Assembly (NCBI GenBank): GCA_947088865.1 | Contig: CAMUHY010000001.1 | Coordinates: forward strand, 124,001-188,000 | Reading direction: 5' to 3' | DNA from: an uncultured Eubacterium sp. | GTDB taxonomy: Bacteria; Bacillota; Clostridia; Lachnospirales; Lachnospiraceae | DNA: 64,000 nucleotides | Part shown: in pieces, positions 44,616-54,418 of the stretch | How positions within the stretch are numbered: position 1 is the stretch's first letter | Layout: each line of letters opens with the position of its first letter | The notes under the pieces: generated by a model | The model's database searches: none | What the model was told of the DNA's origin: nothing | What the model saw: the letters and a program-made list of their open reading frames with translations, nothing else | Translations under genes and position numbers: made by a program

Positions 44616-46406
44616 TTATCCTATTTTGCCTTTATAATTTACCTGTCCACACGTATAAGTCAACGGAATTTGATAGGTATCCTCATATATTTTTTTCCAA
44701 CATTCATAGTTTAATTCCATCATATTCTCTGCATTTTCTCGCACGCTTTTATCCGAAGCAGGATAGATAGGCTTTTCAATGTGAATCGTGTACTCTTGAA
44801 TATAAAATCCATCTTCTCCCTTGACATCACTATCTTGCATCGTTATAAAACATGGTAAAACAGGCACATGATTTCTTGCAGCAAATTTATAAGCCCCTGT
44901 CTTTAACGGTTTTGGTTTGCGATAATTCCACCACATACTCTGCTCAGGATAAATCAGAATAAAATTGCCATCTTTTAATAGCTCGTCAATAGCCACTATA
45001 AATTTTTTCATCGTATCCGTATTACTACTAAGCGGCAATGTATTGCAATGTCTCATTAAATATCCATAAAAACCTGTAAAACTTGTATAATTGCCTTCTT
45101 TAATAACTCTGTACAATTTTCGATTTTTATGTTCTGAAGCATCGTATGTTATCTCCATTGCAAAACTATCCATTGGGCTAAAATGATTACAGGTAATAAT
45201 AGCGCCCGACTCCAAATTGCGGAAATTTTCAATCCCTTGAATATCTTTTATAATAATCTTATTGGTGCGAAGCATTGCATTTAAAAACCATCGGCCAAAT
45301 TTAAAGGCATATTTAGAAAAAAAACGGCTTGTAAAACTTCTGTCAAAATAATCAATTTCTTCAGGCATCAGTATTTTAGAAGGTGGGTCATCTTCCACAT
45401 CCACATCAAATTTGCCCTGATATTCAAGCTCTGCTATCTTGTCTAAAACACGTATTCTATCCTCAGCTTTATAGTCGTCTGACAAATAGACATTCTTAAA
45501 ATTTTTCTCATTATTAATTTCTAAAAAGGCTAAATTTGCAAGATTATCTCCAGACTGCAAATCTCTTTTTCGTTCTTCATCAGAATAATTATCATGGACT
45601 TCTACGATTTCTTGATAACTTGGCGACTTCTTCGCATACTCCCAAAAACGGTCTCCAAGCTTACAATCTGGATAATGCCATGGCTTTTTTCCAAGATTGT
45701 AATGAATCAAACAAATGTCTTCCTCTTTACATGGAAGTTCACCATAAGTTTCTGCATTCCACTTTGGGTCAATCCAGTATACTTTATCTTCACATAAAAT
45801 ATTAAGATAATCTTGGTCTTGCGCAACAACAAAAGTATATATTTTAATAAATTCTGTAAATTGTTTTAATATATCCTCATCTCTAAATTGTTTGATATTA
45901 ATAACAAGCACACCTGCATTAAAATACTGCCTTCGGTTAATATCAAGCACCTTTTCTGCATACTCGCCAAACAAATCTGTTTGACTGATAACTTGGTCTA
46001 CCGCAGCCCCTACATAATTAATCCCAATCGGATAATTATATAATTCGGATATATCGCCAAGAACAATGGTATCACTATCAATATAGACGCCCTTATCATA
46101 TTCTGGAAACAGCTTTGCAAGAAACAAACGATAATATGTGGTACATGAATAATAATCACGTATTGGTAATTTTTCTTTTAAATCCTCTAAATATTGTGAT
46201 ACATCATTAAAATAGATATGAAAATTATCATTTGCCATATCCAAGACTTTTTTTTGCTTTTCTTCTTCAATTCCTGAATTTAAAATATGGATATTATATA
46301 TATAATCCTTTGATGCATTCTCCATAACCGATTGCAGTGAAACCATTGTATATTTTATATATCCACTATCACATGCAAAAAAAATAGGAATGATATTATT
46401 GTTCAT
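44616..46406 (-). CDS. GT8 glycosyltransferase fused to a PlsC-type acyltransferase
   Basis: A 596-residue two-domain protein. The N-terminal GT8 domain (about 1-270) has 'PIFFACDSGYIKYTMVSLQS', the metal-binding 'GVYIDSDTIVLGDI' and 'YFNAGVLVINIKQFRD'. A linker of about 100 residues follows. The C-terminal domain is a PlsC acyltransferase: HX4D in 'ITCNHFSPMDSF' (His408), 'GNFILIYPEQSMWWN', and 'YKFAARNHVPVLPCFITMQD'. The fusion suggests coupled glycosylation and acylation of a lipid or glycan. The start at 46406 has CAGGAG. It overlaps the upstream GT8 gene by 11 bases. Confidence 0.85.
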   Translation of the reverse strand: MNNNIIPIFFACDSGYIKYTMVSLQSVMENASKDYIYNIHILNSGIEEEKQKKVLDMANDNFHIYFNDVSQYLEDLKEKLPIRDYYSCTTYYRLFLAKLFPEYDKGVYIDSDTIVLGDISELYNYPIGINYVGAAVDQVISQTDLFGEYAEKVLDINRRQYFNAGVLVINIKQFRDEDILKQFTEFIKIYTFVVAQDQDYLNILCEDKVYWIDPKWNAETYGELPCKEEDICLIHYNLGKKPWHYPDCKLGDRFWEYAKKSPSYQEIVEVHDNYSDEERKRDLQSGDNLANLAFLEINNEKNFKNVYLSDDYKAEDRIRVLDKIAELEYQGKFDVDVEDDPPSKILMPEEIDYFDRSFTSRFFSKYAFKFGRWFLNAMLRTNKIIIKDIQGIENFRNLESGAIITCNHFSPMDSFAMEITYDASEHKNRKLYRVIKEGNYTSFTGFYGYLMRHCNTLPLSSNTDTMKKFIVAIDELLKDGNFILIYPEQSMWWNYRKPKPLKTGAYKFAARNHVPVLPCFITMQDSDVKGEDGFYIQEYTIHIEKPIYPASDKSVRENAENMMELNYECWKKIYEDTYQIPLTYTCGQVNYKGKIG

Positions 46407-47229
46407 ATGTTTTATGCTCCTGTTTCTTATGATAATAAACCTCATAAATATCATCAAACTGATGATAACCAAATATTTTATGTACTCTGTCAACCTGCCA
46501 CTGTTTTACATTATCCGTATGAGGATATGGCAAGTAAAACAATCTTTTTGAAAAATGCCTAACAACGGTATGTTTATGTAAAAATTTTTGGTCGTTAAAT
46601 TTTTGCGGCAGCATTTTCTTTTTTATAGTATTTCTATAAACAGCCGACTGGTCTGCAAAGATTAACTTTTTTTCTCTCAACAGTTTTCTTGCCTTTTCAA
46701 ATAGATGCGTTTTTTTAATCATTTTCATATTGATTAAAAGAACGCCTGCATTAATATAATTTGGATGAATAAGATATTTTCCATAATGGTCTCTTGCCGC
46801 TGCATACTCATATTCATTAATATTCGTATTATAGAGCAATCGAATATCCCTTTGAAACATAATATCTACATCTAAATATAACAATTTATTGGGCATATTA
46901 TCCATCTTATCTGCAAAAAGTCTTAACAAAGTATAAGGTGAACAGTATGTCATCTCATTTGGACAATGGGCAAATTCTTCATTATAAAGAGCTATTACAT
47001 CCTTTCGGATTACTCTATTTTCAATATTGTACTCTTTCGCCACCTTATCAAGAAACGCAATATCGTTTATACTCAATGCCTTATACTCTTCTTTAATATG
47101 AGATACATCCATCGTAAATATATAAAAAGTAAAGGGTTCTCTCGTTTTTGTTCGCATTAATATGGATAACATACAGGTCAATATTCCATCAAAAATTTTA
47201 TCATTGCCGGCAAATAATACATTTATCAT
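46396..47229 (-). CDS. GT8-family glycosyltransferase
   Basis: A 277-residue GT8 enzyme. 'INVLFAGNDKIFDGILTCML' opens the GT-A fold, 'LLYLDVDIMFQRDI' carries the DxD metal site, and 'YINAGVLLINMKMIKK' is conserved. The C-terminus is basic. It is related to galactosyl or glucosyl transferases such as RfaJ; donor and acceptor are unknown. The start at 47229 has GGAGA; alternatives at 47241 and 47283 lack a good site. It is followed by the GT8-PlsC fusion and preceded by a PlsC gene. Confidence 0.85.
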   Translation of the reverse strand: MINVLFAGNDKIFDGILTCMLSILMRTKTREPFTFYIFTMDVSHIKEEYKALSINDIAFLDKVAKEYNIENRVIRKDVIALYNEEFAHCPNEMTYCSPYTLLRLFADKMDNMPNKLLYLDVDIMFQRDIRLLYNTNINEYEYAAARDHYGKYLIHPNYINAGVLLINMKMIKKTHLFEKARKLLREKKLIFADQSAVYRNTIKKKMLPQKFNDQKFLHKHTVVRHFSKRLFYLPYPHTDNVKQWQVDRVHKIFGYHQFDDIYEVYYHKKQEHKTYEQ

Positions 47230-47309
47230 AACTTTCTCCATGCTGCAATTTCTTCTTATCTTTGTGTGTATCATCCACACCACTATTACTTTATATCAAA
47301 TATTATCAT

Positions 47310-47342
47310 TTTTAGCAGCCATGCTGCGATTAATTTTTAAAG
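47310..47342. repeat. Short repeat, copy 3
   Basis: On the minus strand it reads TTAATCGCAGCATGGCTGCT, matching the blocks at 3037 and 29776. A shorter relative (GCAGCATGGAGA) at 47234-47246 carries the ribosome site of the GT8 gene. Confidence 0.45.
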
Positions 47343-47345
47343 TAA

Positions 47346-48170
47346 CTAATGGCTCAAGTCGTGGATTCTATTGTTTTCAATTTTCTTTATATATTTTATC
47401 ATTTCAACATTATTGTATCTGCTTCTTCTAACCATTGTTTTATACACTTTATCACGCAATGCTTTCTTCTTTTGAGCATTGCTTAAATGCTGGTCTGCTG
47501 TAAAAGGTCCATCAACAAATGTTATTATTCTAGGCGTTTTTCTAAATCTTCTTTTTCTATAAACATTCGTAAAACAATACACACTGGCATCATATTGTAA
47601 AGGATAACGAAAAGACAACTCTTTAAATGGTCTTATCTTTGTGTAATATGGCCATATATGGGCTTCTGGATAAATTGTTATTGTATCTTTATTATCCACA
47701 TGATACTGTAACGCCTCAAAAAAATTTCTAGCTGCTTCCCTGTTATCAGGCAGAGGAAGCGCACCTAAGCTTGGCGTAATATCGCCCAAAATGGGCATTG
47801 ACACATTGTTTGGGTGAACGACTACATAGGCATCTTTAGGATAACTTATCATACTTGGTATCAATGCATCGGCAAGCCCATTGGTATGATTACCATATAA
47901 AAAAATCCCTTTTTTACTTATATTGTTATGTTTAATAACATCTAAAAGCTTCTTTTTTCCAACAATCTTATGTCCAAACCACAACTTTAAAAACACATAT
48001 GCTAATGGTCTTGCAACTATCTTATACCAAAATAAATGACCTATTTTTCTTTTTGTTCCACCTAAATATTCAAAAGATTCATCAATTACTTTTGCCTGTA
48101 TGGAATCGTTTGCAAATTCATCATTTAACTCATCAACATAATATATTACTTTTTTCACAAAATCTCCCAT
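47346..48170 (-). CDS. PlsC-type lysophospholipid acyltransferase-like protein
   Basis: A 274-residue acyltransferase. The active-site block 'FLYGNHTNGLADALIPSMIS' has His and Asp separated by five residues instead of the usual four. 'GALPLPDNREAARNFFEAL' and 'ITIYPEAHIWPYYTKIRPFK' match motifs II and III. There is no clear TM anchor beyond a hydrophobic stretch near 49-65. It probably acylates a lipid or glycolipid at the membrane. The ATG has GGGAGA upstream. It is the first gene of the GT8/PlsC cluster. Confidence 0.8.
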   Translation of the reverse strand: MGDFVKKVIYYVDELNDEFANDSIQAKVIDESFEYLGGTKRKIGHLFWYKIVARPLAYVFLKLWFGHKIVGKKKLLDVIKHNNISKKGIFLYGNHTNGLADALIPSMISYPKDAYVVVHPNNVSMPILGDITPSLGALPLPDNREAARNFFEALQYHVDNKDTITIYPEAHIWPYYTKIRPFKELSFRYPLQYDASVYCFTNVYRKRRFRKTPRIITFVDGPFTADQHLSNAQKKKALRDKVYKTMVRRSRYNNVEMIKYIKKIENNRIHDLSH

Positions 48171-48200
48171 TCTTACTTTATCTGCAAGTTTAATATAACC

Positions 48201-48365
48201 AGTTAAGTGGATATTCGCAATCCGCTACGCTACTTGCTCATAACCTCATAGCTACTGTCATAGCTTTTCAGTGGGAGCTTATACTCCCACTGAAACAAGC
48301 AAGTCCCCACCCCCACTTATGCCTTTGCAGCATTGAAGTGGGGACTTCCTTGATGAGTTTAAATC
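48201..48365. repeat. Dispersed palindromic repeat, full copy B
   Basis: About 165 bp and close to copy A. It keeps the GGAT-7-ATCC, AGCTA...TAGCT and identical TCAGTGGGAG-6-CTCCCACTGA stems. The last stem (AAGTCCCC...GGGGACTT) carries a small insertion of C-rich bases on its left arm. It ends in TTGATGAGTTTAAA. It lies between the PlsC gene and rnpB. Confidence 0.85.
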
Positions 48366-48394
48366 ATTATACTTGTCTTTAACTTATAAAAAAA

Positions 48395-48780
48395 TGAGCA
48401 GCACGATAAGCCGGGTTATGTCCACGCAATCGTGTGATGATTATCTATCTAGTTTTACTGTCGCCAATAAAATCAAGCAACCTACCTAAAAGCACGACGG
48501 GCAGCCGTATCGCTTTTATCTTGGTCTTGCTTCGAGTGGGGTTTACATAGCCAAAACTGTTGCCAGTTCTGCGGTAGTCTCTTACACTGCCTTTCCACCA
48601 TCACCAATATATTTAAATTGTAAACAAATTACAATATAAATATATTGGCAGTTTCTTTCTGTTGCACTTTCCTTAGAGTCGCCTCCACCAGACGTTATCT
48701 GGCACCCTGCCCTATGAAGCCCGGACTTTCCTCACCTGCTGCCTTTCGGCAATTGCAGCCGCAATCATCTGTGCTACTCA
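48395..48780 (-). ncRNA. rnpB: RNase P RNA (type A)
   Basis: The catalytic RNA of RNase P, which trims tRNA 5' ends. Conserved pieces on the minus strand are GAGGAAAGTCCGGGC, CATAGGGCAGGGTGCCAG, GTGCAACAGAAAG, GTAAACCCCACTCGAAGCAA and the 3' ACCCGGCTTATCG. The P12 region is an AT-rich extended stem near 48605-48655. Ends are estimated by comparison with known RNAs from memory. The promoter is not clear. The 200 bases beyond 48780 are AT-rich and hold no gene up to the YoeB remnant. Confidence 0.95.
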
Positions 48781-48979
48781 TCATCATACTATTTCAACAT
48801 AAAAATTCACATTTGTAATAATCACACCAACTAATTCTATCATTCTTTTTTTAATTTCTCAACACTTTTTTAATTTCTAAAATTAAATTAGGAAAAATTA
48901 ATAAGAAATGTATAATAGGATAATAAATACTGGCGAGAAAATACATAAAAGGCAAAGCGTTAAGCCCTGCCTTTTACTT

Positions 48980-49173
48980 TTATTTATCATTATTATGCCT
49001 ACTCCACCACCCTGATAAATTCCCAGATAATGGCTCTGGATGCCCTATTCCTTCAAATGGATTTCGTTGAATATCCTTAACAAGTTTATTTATTTTTCTT
49101 AATGTTTTCTTTTATCTTGTTCCTGCCAGTCAAGATACTCTTGCCATGCTTCATCTTCCCATAATATCCCCAT
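48980..49173 (-). pseudogene. YoeB/Txe-type toxin, frameshifted and truncated
   Basis: Directly after the antitoxin, an ATG at 49173 opens 'MGILWEDEAWQEYLDWQEQD', the start of a YoeB/Txe mRNA interferase. The frame stops after 24 residues at 49099. In another frame the match continues as 'INKLVKDIQRNPFEGIGHPE' and 'LSGNLSGWWSRHNNDK', then stops at 48980 before the catalytic C-terminus (usually RxxDxxHRLVY). There is one frameshift near the AAAGAAAAC run and loss of the end, so no active toxin is made. Confidence 0.85.
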
Positions 49174-49176
49174 GTG

Positions 49177-49437
49177 CTACACCTCAATCAAATCATGTTC
49201 TTTGGGAATGGATTTCCCAGATTCAATATTTGCAGCACGCTCTTCTAATACTTTCATATTATCTTCACTATAAAATGGGTCTGCTGCTACTTCAAAAGGG
49301 ATTCTTCTTTCATTGCCAACCTTAATGGCAAAAATATTGAAAGCGGTACTTAGCGATAAGCCCATTTCTTTACAAGCAGATTCCATTTTTCTTTTCACTT
49401 CTTCATCAATCCGAAAATTCACCATTGTTTGAGCCAT
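49177..49437 (-). CDS. RelB/DinJ-family antitoxin
   Basis: An 86-residue antitoxin. The ribbon-helix-helix N-terminus is 'TMVNFRIDEEVKRKMESACK', with 'SLSTAFNIFAIKV' as the second helix. The C-terminal part is the toxin-binding tail. It binds its own promoter as a dimer in known systems. AGGAG precedes the ATG. The toxin gene that follows is broken, so the antitoxin is now alone. It could neutralise related toxins elsewhere; that is inference. Confidence 0.9.
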   Translation of the reverse strand: MAQTMVNFRIDEEVKRKMESACKEMGLSLSTAFNIFAIKVGNERRIPFEVAADPFYSEDNMKVLEERAANIESGKSIPKEHDLIEV

Positions 49438-49591
49438 AATGCACCACTCCTTTTTTCTTTATCATATCATGTAAAATATACATTGTAAAGCGTTTTCTTT
49501 ACAAATTTTAATATAAAATAAGAGACAAGAACAAATCATTATCCCTGCCTCTTTCTCTTATTACCCACTTCACAAATGTAATATTTTGGGA

Positions 49592-50623
49592 TTATAACAC
49601 CAACATCGCGTCCCCAAAACTAAAGAATCGATACTGTTTATCCACCGCTTTTTTATAAGCATTTAAAACATTTTCCCTGCCTGCTAAAGCGGATACCAAC
49701 ATAACAAGCGTAGACTCTGGCAAATGAAAATTTGTTATCAAATTATCAATCATTTTAAATTGATAGCCTGGATAAATAAATATATCCGTCCAACCACTAC
49801 ATGCTTTGATATATCCATCTTTATCGACGGCTGATTCCAATGTTCTTGTACTGGTTGTTCCAACTGCCACAATCTTATGTCCACTCCGCTTTGCTGCATT
49901 AATTGTATTTGCTGCCTCCTCATCTATCATAAAAAATTCAGAGTGCATATGATGTTCTAGTATATTTTCAACCTTTACAGGTCTAAATGTACCAAGTCCG
50001 ACATGAAGCGTTACTTTTGCTATATGAATGCCTTTTTTCTTAATTGTCTCTAACAGCTCCTCTGTAAAATGCAGCCCTGCTGTCGGCGCCGCCGCAGAAC
50101 CTTCATTTTTGGCATAGACTGTCTGATAACGATTTTTATCTTCAAGCTTTTCTGTGATATATGGAGGCAATGGCATCTGCCCTAAGGAATCTAATATTTC
50201 CTCAAAGATTCCTTCAAATGTAAATTGAACAAGTCGATTGCCTTCCTCAACAACATCAACAACTTCTCCAATCAGCCGACCATCGCCAAAACTTATCCTT
50301 GTTCCTATCTTTGCTTTTTTTCCAGGTTTGACAAGAACTTCCCATGTATTTGACCTATTTTCGATGCGCTTTAACAAAAGAACTTCTATTGTTGCCTTTG
50401 TATCAAGTTTTTCACCAATAAGCCTTGCTGGAAGAACTTTTGTCTCATTTAACACAAGACAATCACCTGGCTGCAAATAATCTATAATATCTGTAAATAC
50501 TTTATGTTCTACCTGTCCTGTTTTTCTATCCAACACCATCAATCTGGAACTTGAACGGTCTGACAGTGGAGTTTGTGCAATCAATTCTTTTGGCAAGTCA
50601 TAATAAAAATCATGTAAATTCAC
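49592..50623 (-). CDS. queA: S-adenosylmethionine:tRNA ribosyltransferase-isomerase
   Basis: A 343-residue enzyme of queuosine synthesis that adds the epoxycyclopentane ring to preQ1 in tRNA. Motifs are '[20 protein letters not shown]', '[18 protein letters not shown]', '[16 protein letters not shown]' and 'GVGTT'-like '[14 protein letters not shown]'. The start is GTG 50623, eight bases after GGAGG. No other queuosine gene is nearby. pheT lies 36 bases upstream, so it may be co-transcribed with pheST. Confidence 0.96.
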   Translation of the reverse strand: MNLHDFYYDLPKELIAQTPLSDRSSSRLMVLDRKTGQVEHKVFTDIIDYLQPGDCLVLNETKVLPARLIGEKLDTKATIEVLLLKRIENRSNTWEVLVKPGKKAKIGTRISFGDGRLIGEVVDVVEEGNRLVQFTFEGIFEEILDSLGQMPLPPYITEKLEDKNRYQTVYAKNEGSAAAPTAGLHFTEELLETIKKKGIHIAKVTLHVGLGTFRPVKVENILEHHMHSEFFMIDEEAANTINAAKRSGHKIVAVGTTSTRTLESAVDKDGYIKACSGWTDIFIYPGYQFKMIDNLITNFHLPESTLVMLVSALAGRENVLNAYKKAVDKQYRFFSFGDAMLVL

Positions 50624-50659
50624 ATTCTTCCTCCATTAACTACTTTAACGTCTTTTTTA

Positions 50660-53092
50660 TTATTGACGCAATTCAATACCCATCTGTGAAAGCTCTGAAA
50701 GAATTTTATTCATAATAGCCGTGACATCTTTTTCTTCAAGCGTTCGGTCATTTGCTCTAAATGTAATGGTATACGCCACTGATTTAAAGCCTTCTTTTAT
50801 TTGATTTCCCTCATAAATATCAAACAGTCGATAGCTTTCCACCATTTTTTTGCCGCATTTTTCGATTACTTTCTCAATAGAACCAACCAGCATTTCTTTT
50901 GGGACAACCATACTGATATCTCTTGTCACTGCTGGAAACTTTGCGATTCCCTCATATTTTCTGTCAAAACTTGAAACTGCACAAATTTCAGGTATATCAA
51001 GAACAGCTATATAGGTTCTCTCACCAATACCATAGCTATCTGCCACATCTGGGTGAACTTCTCCAAGATAGCCAATTACCCTACTATTATAAATAACATT
51101 TGCCTGACGTCCTGGATGTAAAAATGGAATGCCTGATTCAGGGTCATATTGTATCTTATCTCTAGCCCCCACTCTATCTAAAAATTCTTCTACAACACCT
51201 TTCATTGTAAAGAAGTCGCCTTCTCCAAAAAAGCCTAATGTAAACTCTACTTTTTCAACAGGAAGCTCATCTGTTGAATCCTTTGGAAGATAGACGGTTG
51301 AACGTTCATACAACTTCACATTTTTATTGCGTCTATTATAATTGACAGCAAGTGACGTCAGCATACCATTAATTGGCAATGTTCTCATAATAGAGAAATC
51401 CTCGCCCAATGGATTGGATATAACAACGGTCTTTCTCAAATCCGAGTCCTTTGCAATTCTTAACTTATCAAATACTTTAGGACTCTCAAACGAATAAGTC
51501 ATTGCCTGAGAAAATCCACAGAACTGTGCAATCTCATCAGCAATTTCCTCAATGCTTTGCTTATAGGATATTTTTCCCATCGTTGTTGCTCCATTTGGCA
51601 ATGTTGAAGAAATATTATCATACCCAAAAAATCGTGCCACCTCTTCTGCAATATCGGCACATCTTAGTAAATCTTGTCTAAATGTTGGAATAATAAGCTC
51701 ATTTTTAGGCTCATCATATTCTATCTCTAAATATTTAAAGTATTCCAACATGTCCTGTTTTGATATATTCGTTCCAAGCAAACGATTGATTCTATCGGGT
51801 TCAAATACAATTCGTTTCTTTTCTTTTTTATTTGGATATATATCAACAACACCGCCGACAACTTCACCTGCGCCAAGCTCTTCTATAAGCTGACATGCTC
51901 TGTTCATCGCCTCAATAGCATTTTCAGGGTCTAACCCCTTCTCAAATTTGCCGGAAGCATCCGTTCTTAATCCAATCTTTTTTGTTGTCTTTCTTATATT
52001 TGTTCCATCAAATGTTGCCGCTTCAAAAAGCATAGTCTTTACATCATCTGTAATCATGGAATTTTCGCCGCCCATGATACCAGCAAGACCCACTGGCTTT
52101 TGTCCGTCACATATCATCAATGTTGAAGCATCTAACGTTCTTACCTGACCGTCAAGTGTTGTAAATTCTTCACCTTCTGCTGCGGTTCGGACAATAATTT
52201 TTTTATCCGCAATCTTATCAAGGTCATAAGCGTGCATAGGCTGACCATATTCTTCCATCACATAATTTGTAATGTCAACTAAATTATTAATTGGTCTTAT
52301 TCCAGCAGAAGCAAGTCTTCTTTGCATCCATTCTGGGGAAGGTGCCAGCTTAATATTTTTAACAACTCTTGCTGTATATCTTGTACATAAATTTTTGTCT
52401 TCAACCACAACCTGAATATAATCGTTGACATTTTCTAAATTGCCGGTCTGTTTTATTACAGGAGGATGAAAAGGCTTTCTAAATGTAGCTGCCGCCTCTC
52501 TTGCAATTCCTATCACACTGTAACAATCCACTCTATTATTAGTAATTTCATATTCAAATACAGTATCGTGAAGTCCAAGATATTCGATTGCATCCTCGCC
52601 GACCACAGCGTCCTCGCCAAGTATATAAATGCCATCTTCAGGTGCATTTGGATAAAATTCTTTTGATGAGCCAAGCTCCTCAATGGAACACATCATCCCA
52701 TAGGATTCAACACCGCGAAGTTTTCCTTTTTTTATCTTAATACCATCTGTTGGCAAAGCTCCTCCATCATGTCCGCCGGCTACTTTACCACCGTCAAGCA
52801 CAACTGGAACTTTTTGTCCCGAAGAACCCACTATAATATTAGGCGCTCCTGTCACTATCTGCACCTGTTCATTTTCCCCAACACGAACCTGACAGACAAC
52901 CAATTTATCTGCATCGGGATGTCGCTCCACCGACAAAATCTGCCCTACCACAATCTTATCTAAATTTTTATCAAATGCCGTAAATCCTTCTACTTTTGTG
53001 CCTGAAAGTGTCATTGCATCACGAAATTGCTGGTCTGTCACATTCTCTAAACCTGAAACCATTGATTTTATCCAATTTATTGATGTATTCAT
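50660..53092 (-). CDS. pheT: Phenylalanyl-tRNA synthetase beta subunit
   Basis: An 810-residue subunit. It has the tRNA-binding EMAP-like domain near 40-155 ('VGQILSVERHPDADKLVVCQ'), B3/B4 editing domain, B5 domain, and the C-terminal anticodon-binding domain ('KFPAVTRDISMVVPKEML'). Length is normal. GAGG precedes the ATG. It forms a heterotetramer with PheS, whose gene lies 91 bases upstream; a fragment of the dispersed repeat is in the gap. Confidence 0.97.
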   Translation of the reverse strand: MNTSINWIKSMVSGLENVTDQQFRDAMTLSGTKVEGFTAFDKNLDKIVVGQILSVERHPDADKLVVCQVRVGENEQVQIVTGAPNIIVGSSGQKVPVVLDGGKVAGGHDGGALPTDGIKIKKGKLRGVESYGMMCSIEELGSSKEFYPNAPEDGIYILGEDAVVGEDAIEYLGLHDTVFEYEITNNRVDCYSVIGIAREAAATFRKPFHPPVIKQTGNLENVNDYIQVVVEDKNLCTRYTARVVKNIKLAPSPEWMQRRLASAGIRPINNLVDITNYVMEEYGQPMHAYDLDKIADKKIIVRTAAEGEEFTTLDGQVRTLDASTLMICDGQKPVGLAGIMGGENSMITDDVKTMLFEAATFDGTNIRKTTKKIGLRTDASGKFEKGLDPENAIEAMNRACQLIEELGAGEVVGGVVDIYPNKKEKKRIVFEPDRINRLLGTNISKQDMLEYFKYLEIEYDEPKNELIIPTFRQDLLRCADIAEEVARFFGYDNISSTLPNGATTMGKISYKQSIEEIADEIAQFCGFSQAMTYSFESPKVFDKLRIAKDSDLRKTVVISNPLGEDFSIMRTLPINGMLTSLAVNYNRRNKNVKLYERSTVYLPKDSTDELPVEKVEFTLGFFGEGDFFTMKGVVEEFLDRVGARDKIQYDPESGIPFLHPGRQANVIYNSRVIGYLGEVHPDVADSYGIGERTYIAVLDIPEICAVSSFDRKYEGIAKFPAVTRDISMVVPKEMLVGSIEKVIEKCGKKMVESYRLFDIYEGNQIKEGFKSVAYTITFRANDRTLEEKDVTAIMNKILSELSQMGIELRQ

Positions 53093-53129
53093 TATCTTAC
53101 CTCATTCCTTATCAAAGTTAACATTCCCA

Positions 53130-53171
53130 TTATCAAGCGGATACTTACAATCTGCTTTACCACTTGCTTAT
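53130..53171. repeat. Dispersed palindromic repeat, left-end fragment
   Basis: TATCAAGCGGATACTTACAA and the following CACTTGCTTA match the left end of the family. It lies in the pheS-pheT gap. Confidence 0.6.
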
Positions 53172-53183
53172 CTGCATATTCTA

Positions 53184-54203
53184 TTAAAATTGTTTTAAAA
53201 ATCTTATATCATTTTCATATAACAATCTCATATCATCAATTTCATATTTAAGCAGTGCAATTCTCTCCAAACCAATTCCAAATGCAAATCCTGTATATTT
53301 ATCATTATCAATTCCACTCATCTCAAACACATGTGGATGTACCATTCCACAGCCAAGAATTTCTATCCATCCTTCACCCTTGCAAAAACGGCATCCTATT
53401 CCCCCGCACTTAAAACAAGATACATCCATCTCTGCACTAGGCTCTGTAAAAGGAAAATGATGTGGTCTAAATTTTACCTTTGTATCTGGTCCAAAAAGCT
53501 CCTTTGCAAACAATGCAAGTGTTCCTTTTAAATCGGCAAATGTAATATTTTCATCAATAACCAGTCCTTCAACCTGATGAAAACATGGAGAATGTGTTGC
53601 ATCCACTTCATCTGAACGAAATACACGACCTGGCGATATCATTCTTATCGGAAGATGTCCTTTTTCCATTTCATGCACTTGAACTGAAGAAGTCTGTGTT
53701 CTTAATACAATTTTATCATTAATATAAAATGTATCCTGTTCATCTTTTGCAGGATGATTTGCAGGAATATTTAAAGCCTCAAAATTGTAATAGTCAAACT
53801 CAACTTCAGGTCCTTCTACAACTTCATATCCCATCCCCATAAATATTTTTTTCACTTCTTTTAAAGCTAATGTATTTGGGTGACAATGACCTACATTATT
53901 CTTTTTTGCTGGCAATGTAACATCAATAACTTCTGCCTTCATTTGGAGTTCTCTCATCTTTGACGAAATCTCTTTTTTAGCATTTTCAAGTACCTCTTCA
54001 ATAGCCGCCCTTGTGTCATTGACAATCTGTCCAACTTGCGGTCTATCCTCTGGAGCTACATCTTTCATACCTTTTAAAACTTCTGTAAGTTCACCTTTTT
54101 TTCCTAAAAAGGATATCCTGACCTCATTTAACTTATCAAGAGAATCGGTTGATTTAATCTGTGCTAATGCCTTTTCTCTTATCTGTGCCAGTTTCTCTTT
54201 CAT
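53184..54203 (-). CDS. pheS: Phenylalanyl-tRNA synthetase alpha subunit
   Basis: A 339-residue catalytic subunit. It has an N-terminal coiled coil (about 1-85) and class II motifs: 'HPAKDEQDTFYINDKIVLRT', 'RVFRSDEVDATHSPCFHQVE' and the C-terminal 'GFAFGIGLERIALLKYEIDD'. It charges tRNA-Phe together with PheT. The start at 54203 has GGAGG; an ATG at 54218 overlaps that site. No T-box is seen upstream, though pheST is often T-box regulated in Firmicutes; the leader instead holds hairpins and a repeat fragment. Confidence 0.96.
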   Translation of the reverse strand: MKEKLAQIREKALAQIKSTDSLDKLNEVRISFLGKKGELTEVLKGMKDVAPEDRPQVGQIVNDTRAAIEEVLENAKKEISSKMRELQMKAEVIDVTLPAKKNNVGHCHPNTLALKEVKKIFMGMGYEVVEGPEVEFDYYNFEALNIPANHPAKDEQDTFYINDKIVLRTQTSSVQVHEMEKGHLPIRMISPGRVFRSDEVDATHSPCFHQVEGLVIDENITFADLKGTLALFAKELFGPDTKVKFRPHHFPFTEPSAEMDVSCFKCGGIGCRFCKGEGWIEILGCGMVHPHVFEMSGIDNDKYTGFAFGIGLERIALLKYEIDDMRLLYENDIRFLKQF

Positions 54204-54290
54204 ATATCTTTCCTCCATTCTTATGCAACATGTTGTACCATTGTTTTACTGTGGTTATTACTCTTCTATAACAACTTATCTAATTGCCAG

Positions 54291-54331
54291 AAGTTTGCTT
54301 TGCAAACTTTTATAGCTCGGCTTTGCCGAAA
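54291..54331 (-). repeat. Hairpin pair upstream of pheS
   Basis: AAGTTTGC-3-GCAAACTT at 54291-54309 is identical to one stem of the tandem repeat at 26399. CTCGGC-3-GCCGA follows. The dodecamer CTGTGGTTATTA occurs on both sides (54249 and 54337) as a direct repeat. Confidence 0.6.
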
Positions 54332-54354
54332 TTTTGCTGTGGTTATTATATCAT

Positions 54355-54418
54355 AAGTCCACTCAAATTCAATACAAAAGTTAAATTGAAGTGGAGAACT
54401 TCCTTGATGAGGTTAAAC
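54355..54418. repeat. Dispersed palindromic repeat, right-end fragment
   Basis: A weakened last hairpin (AAGTCCACT...GAAGTGGAGAACTTC) is followed by the standard end CTTGATGAGGTTAAAC. Confidence 0.7.
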
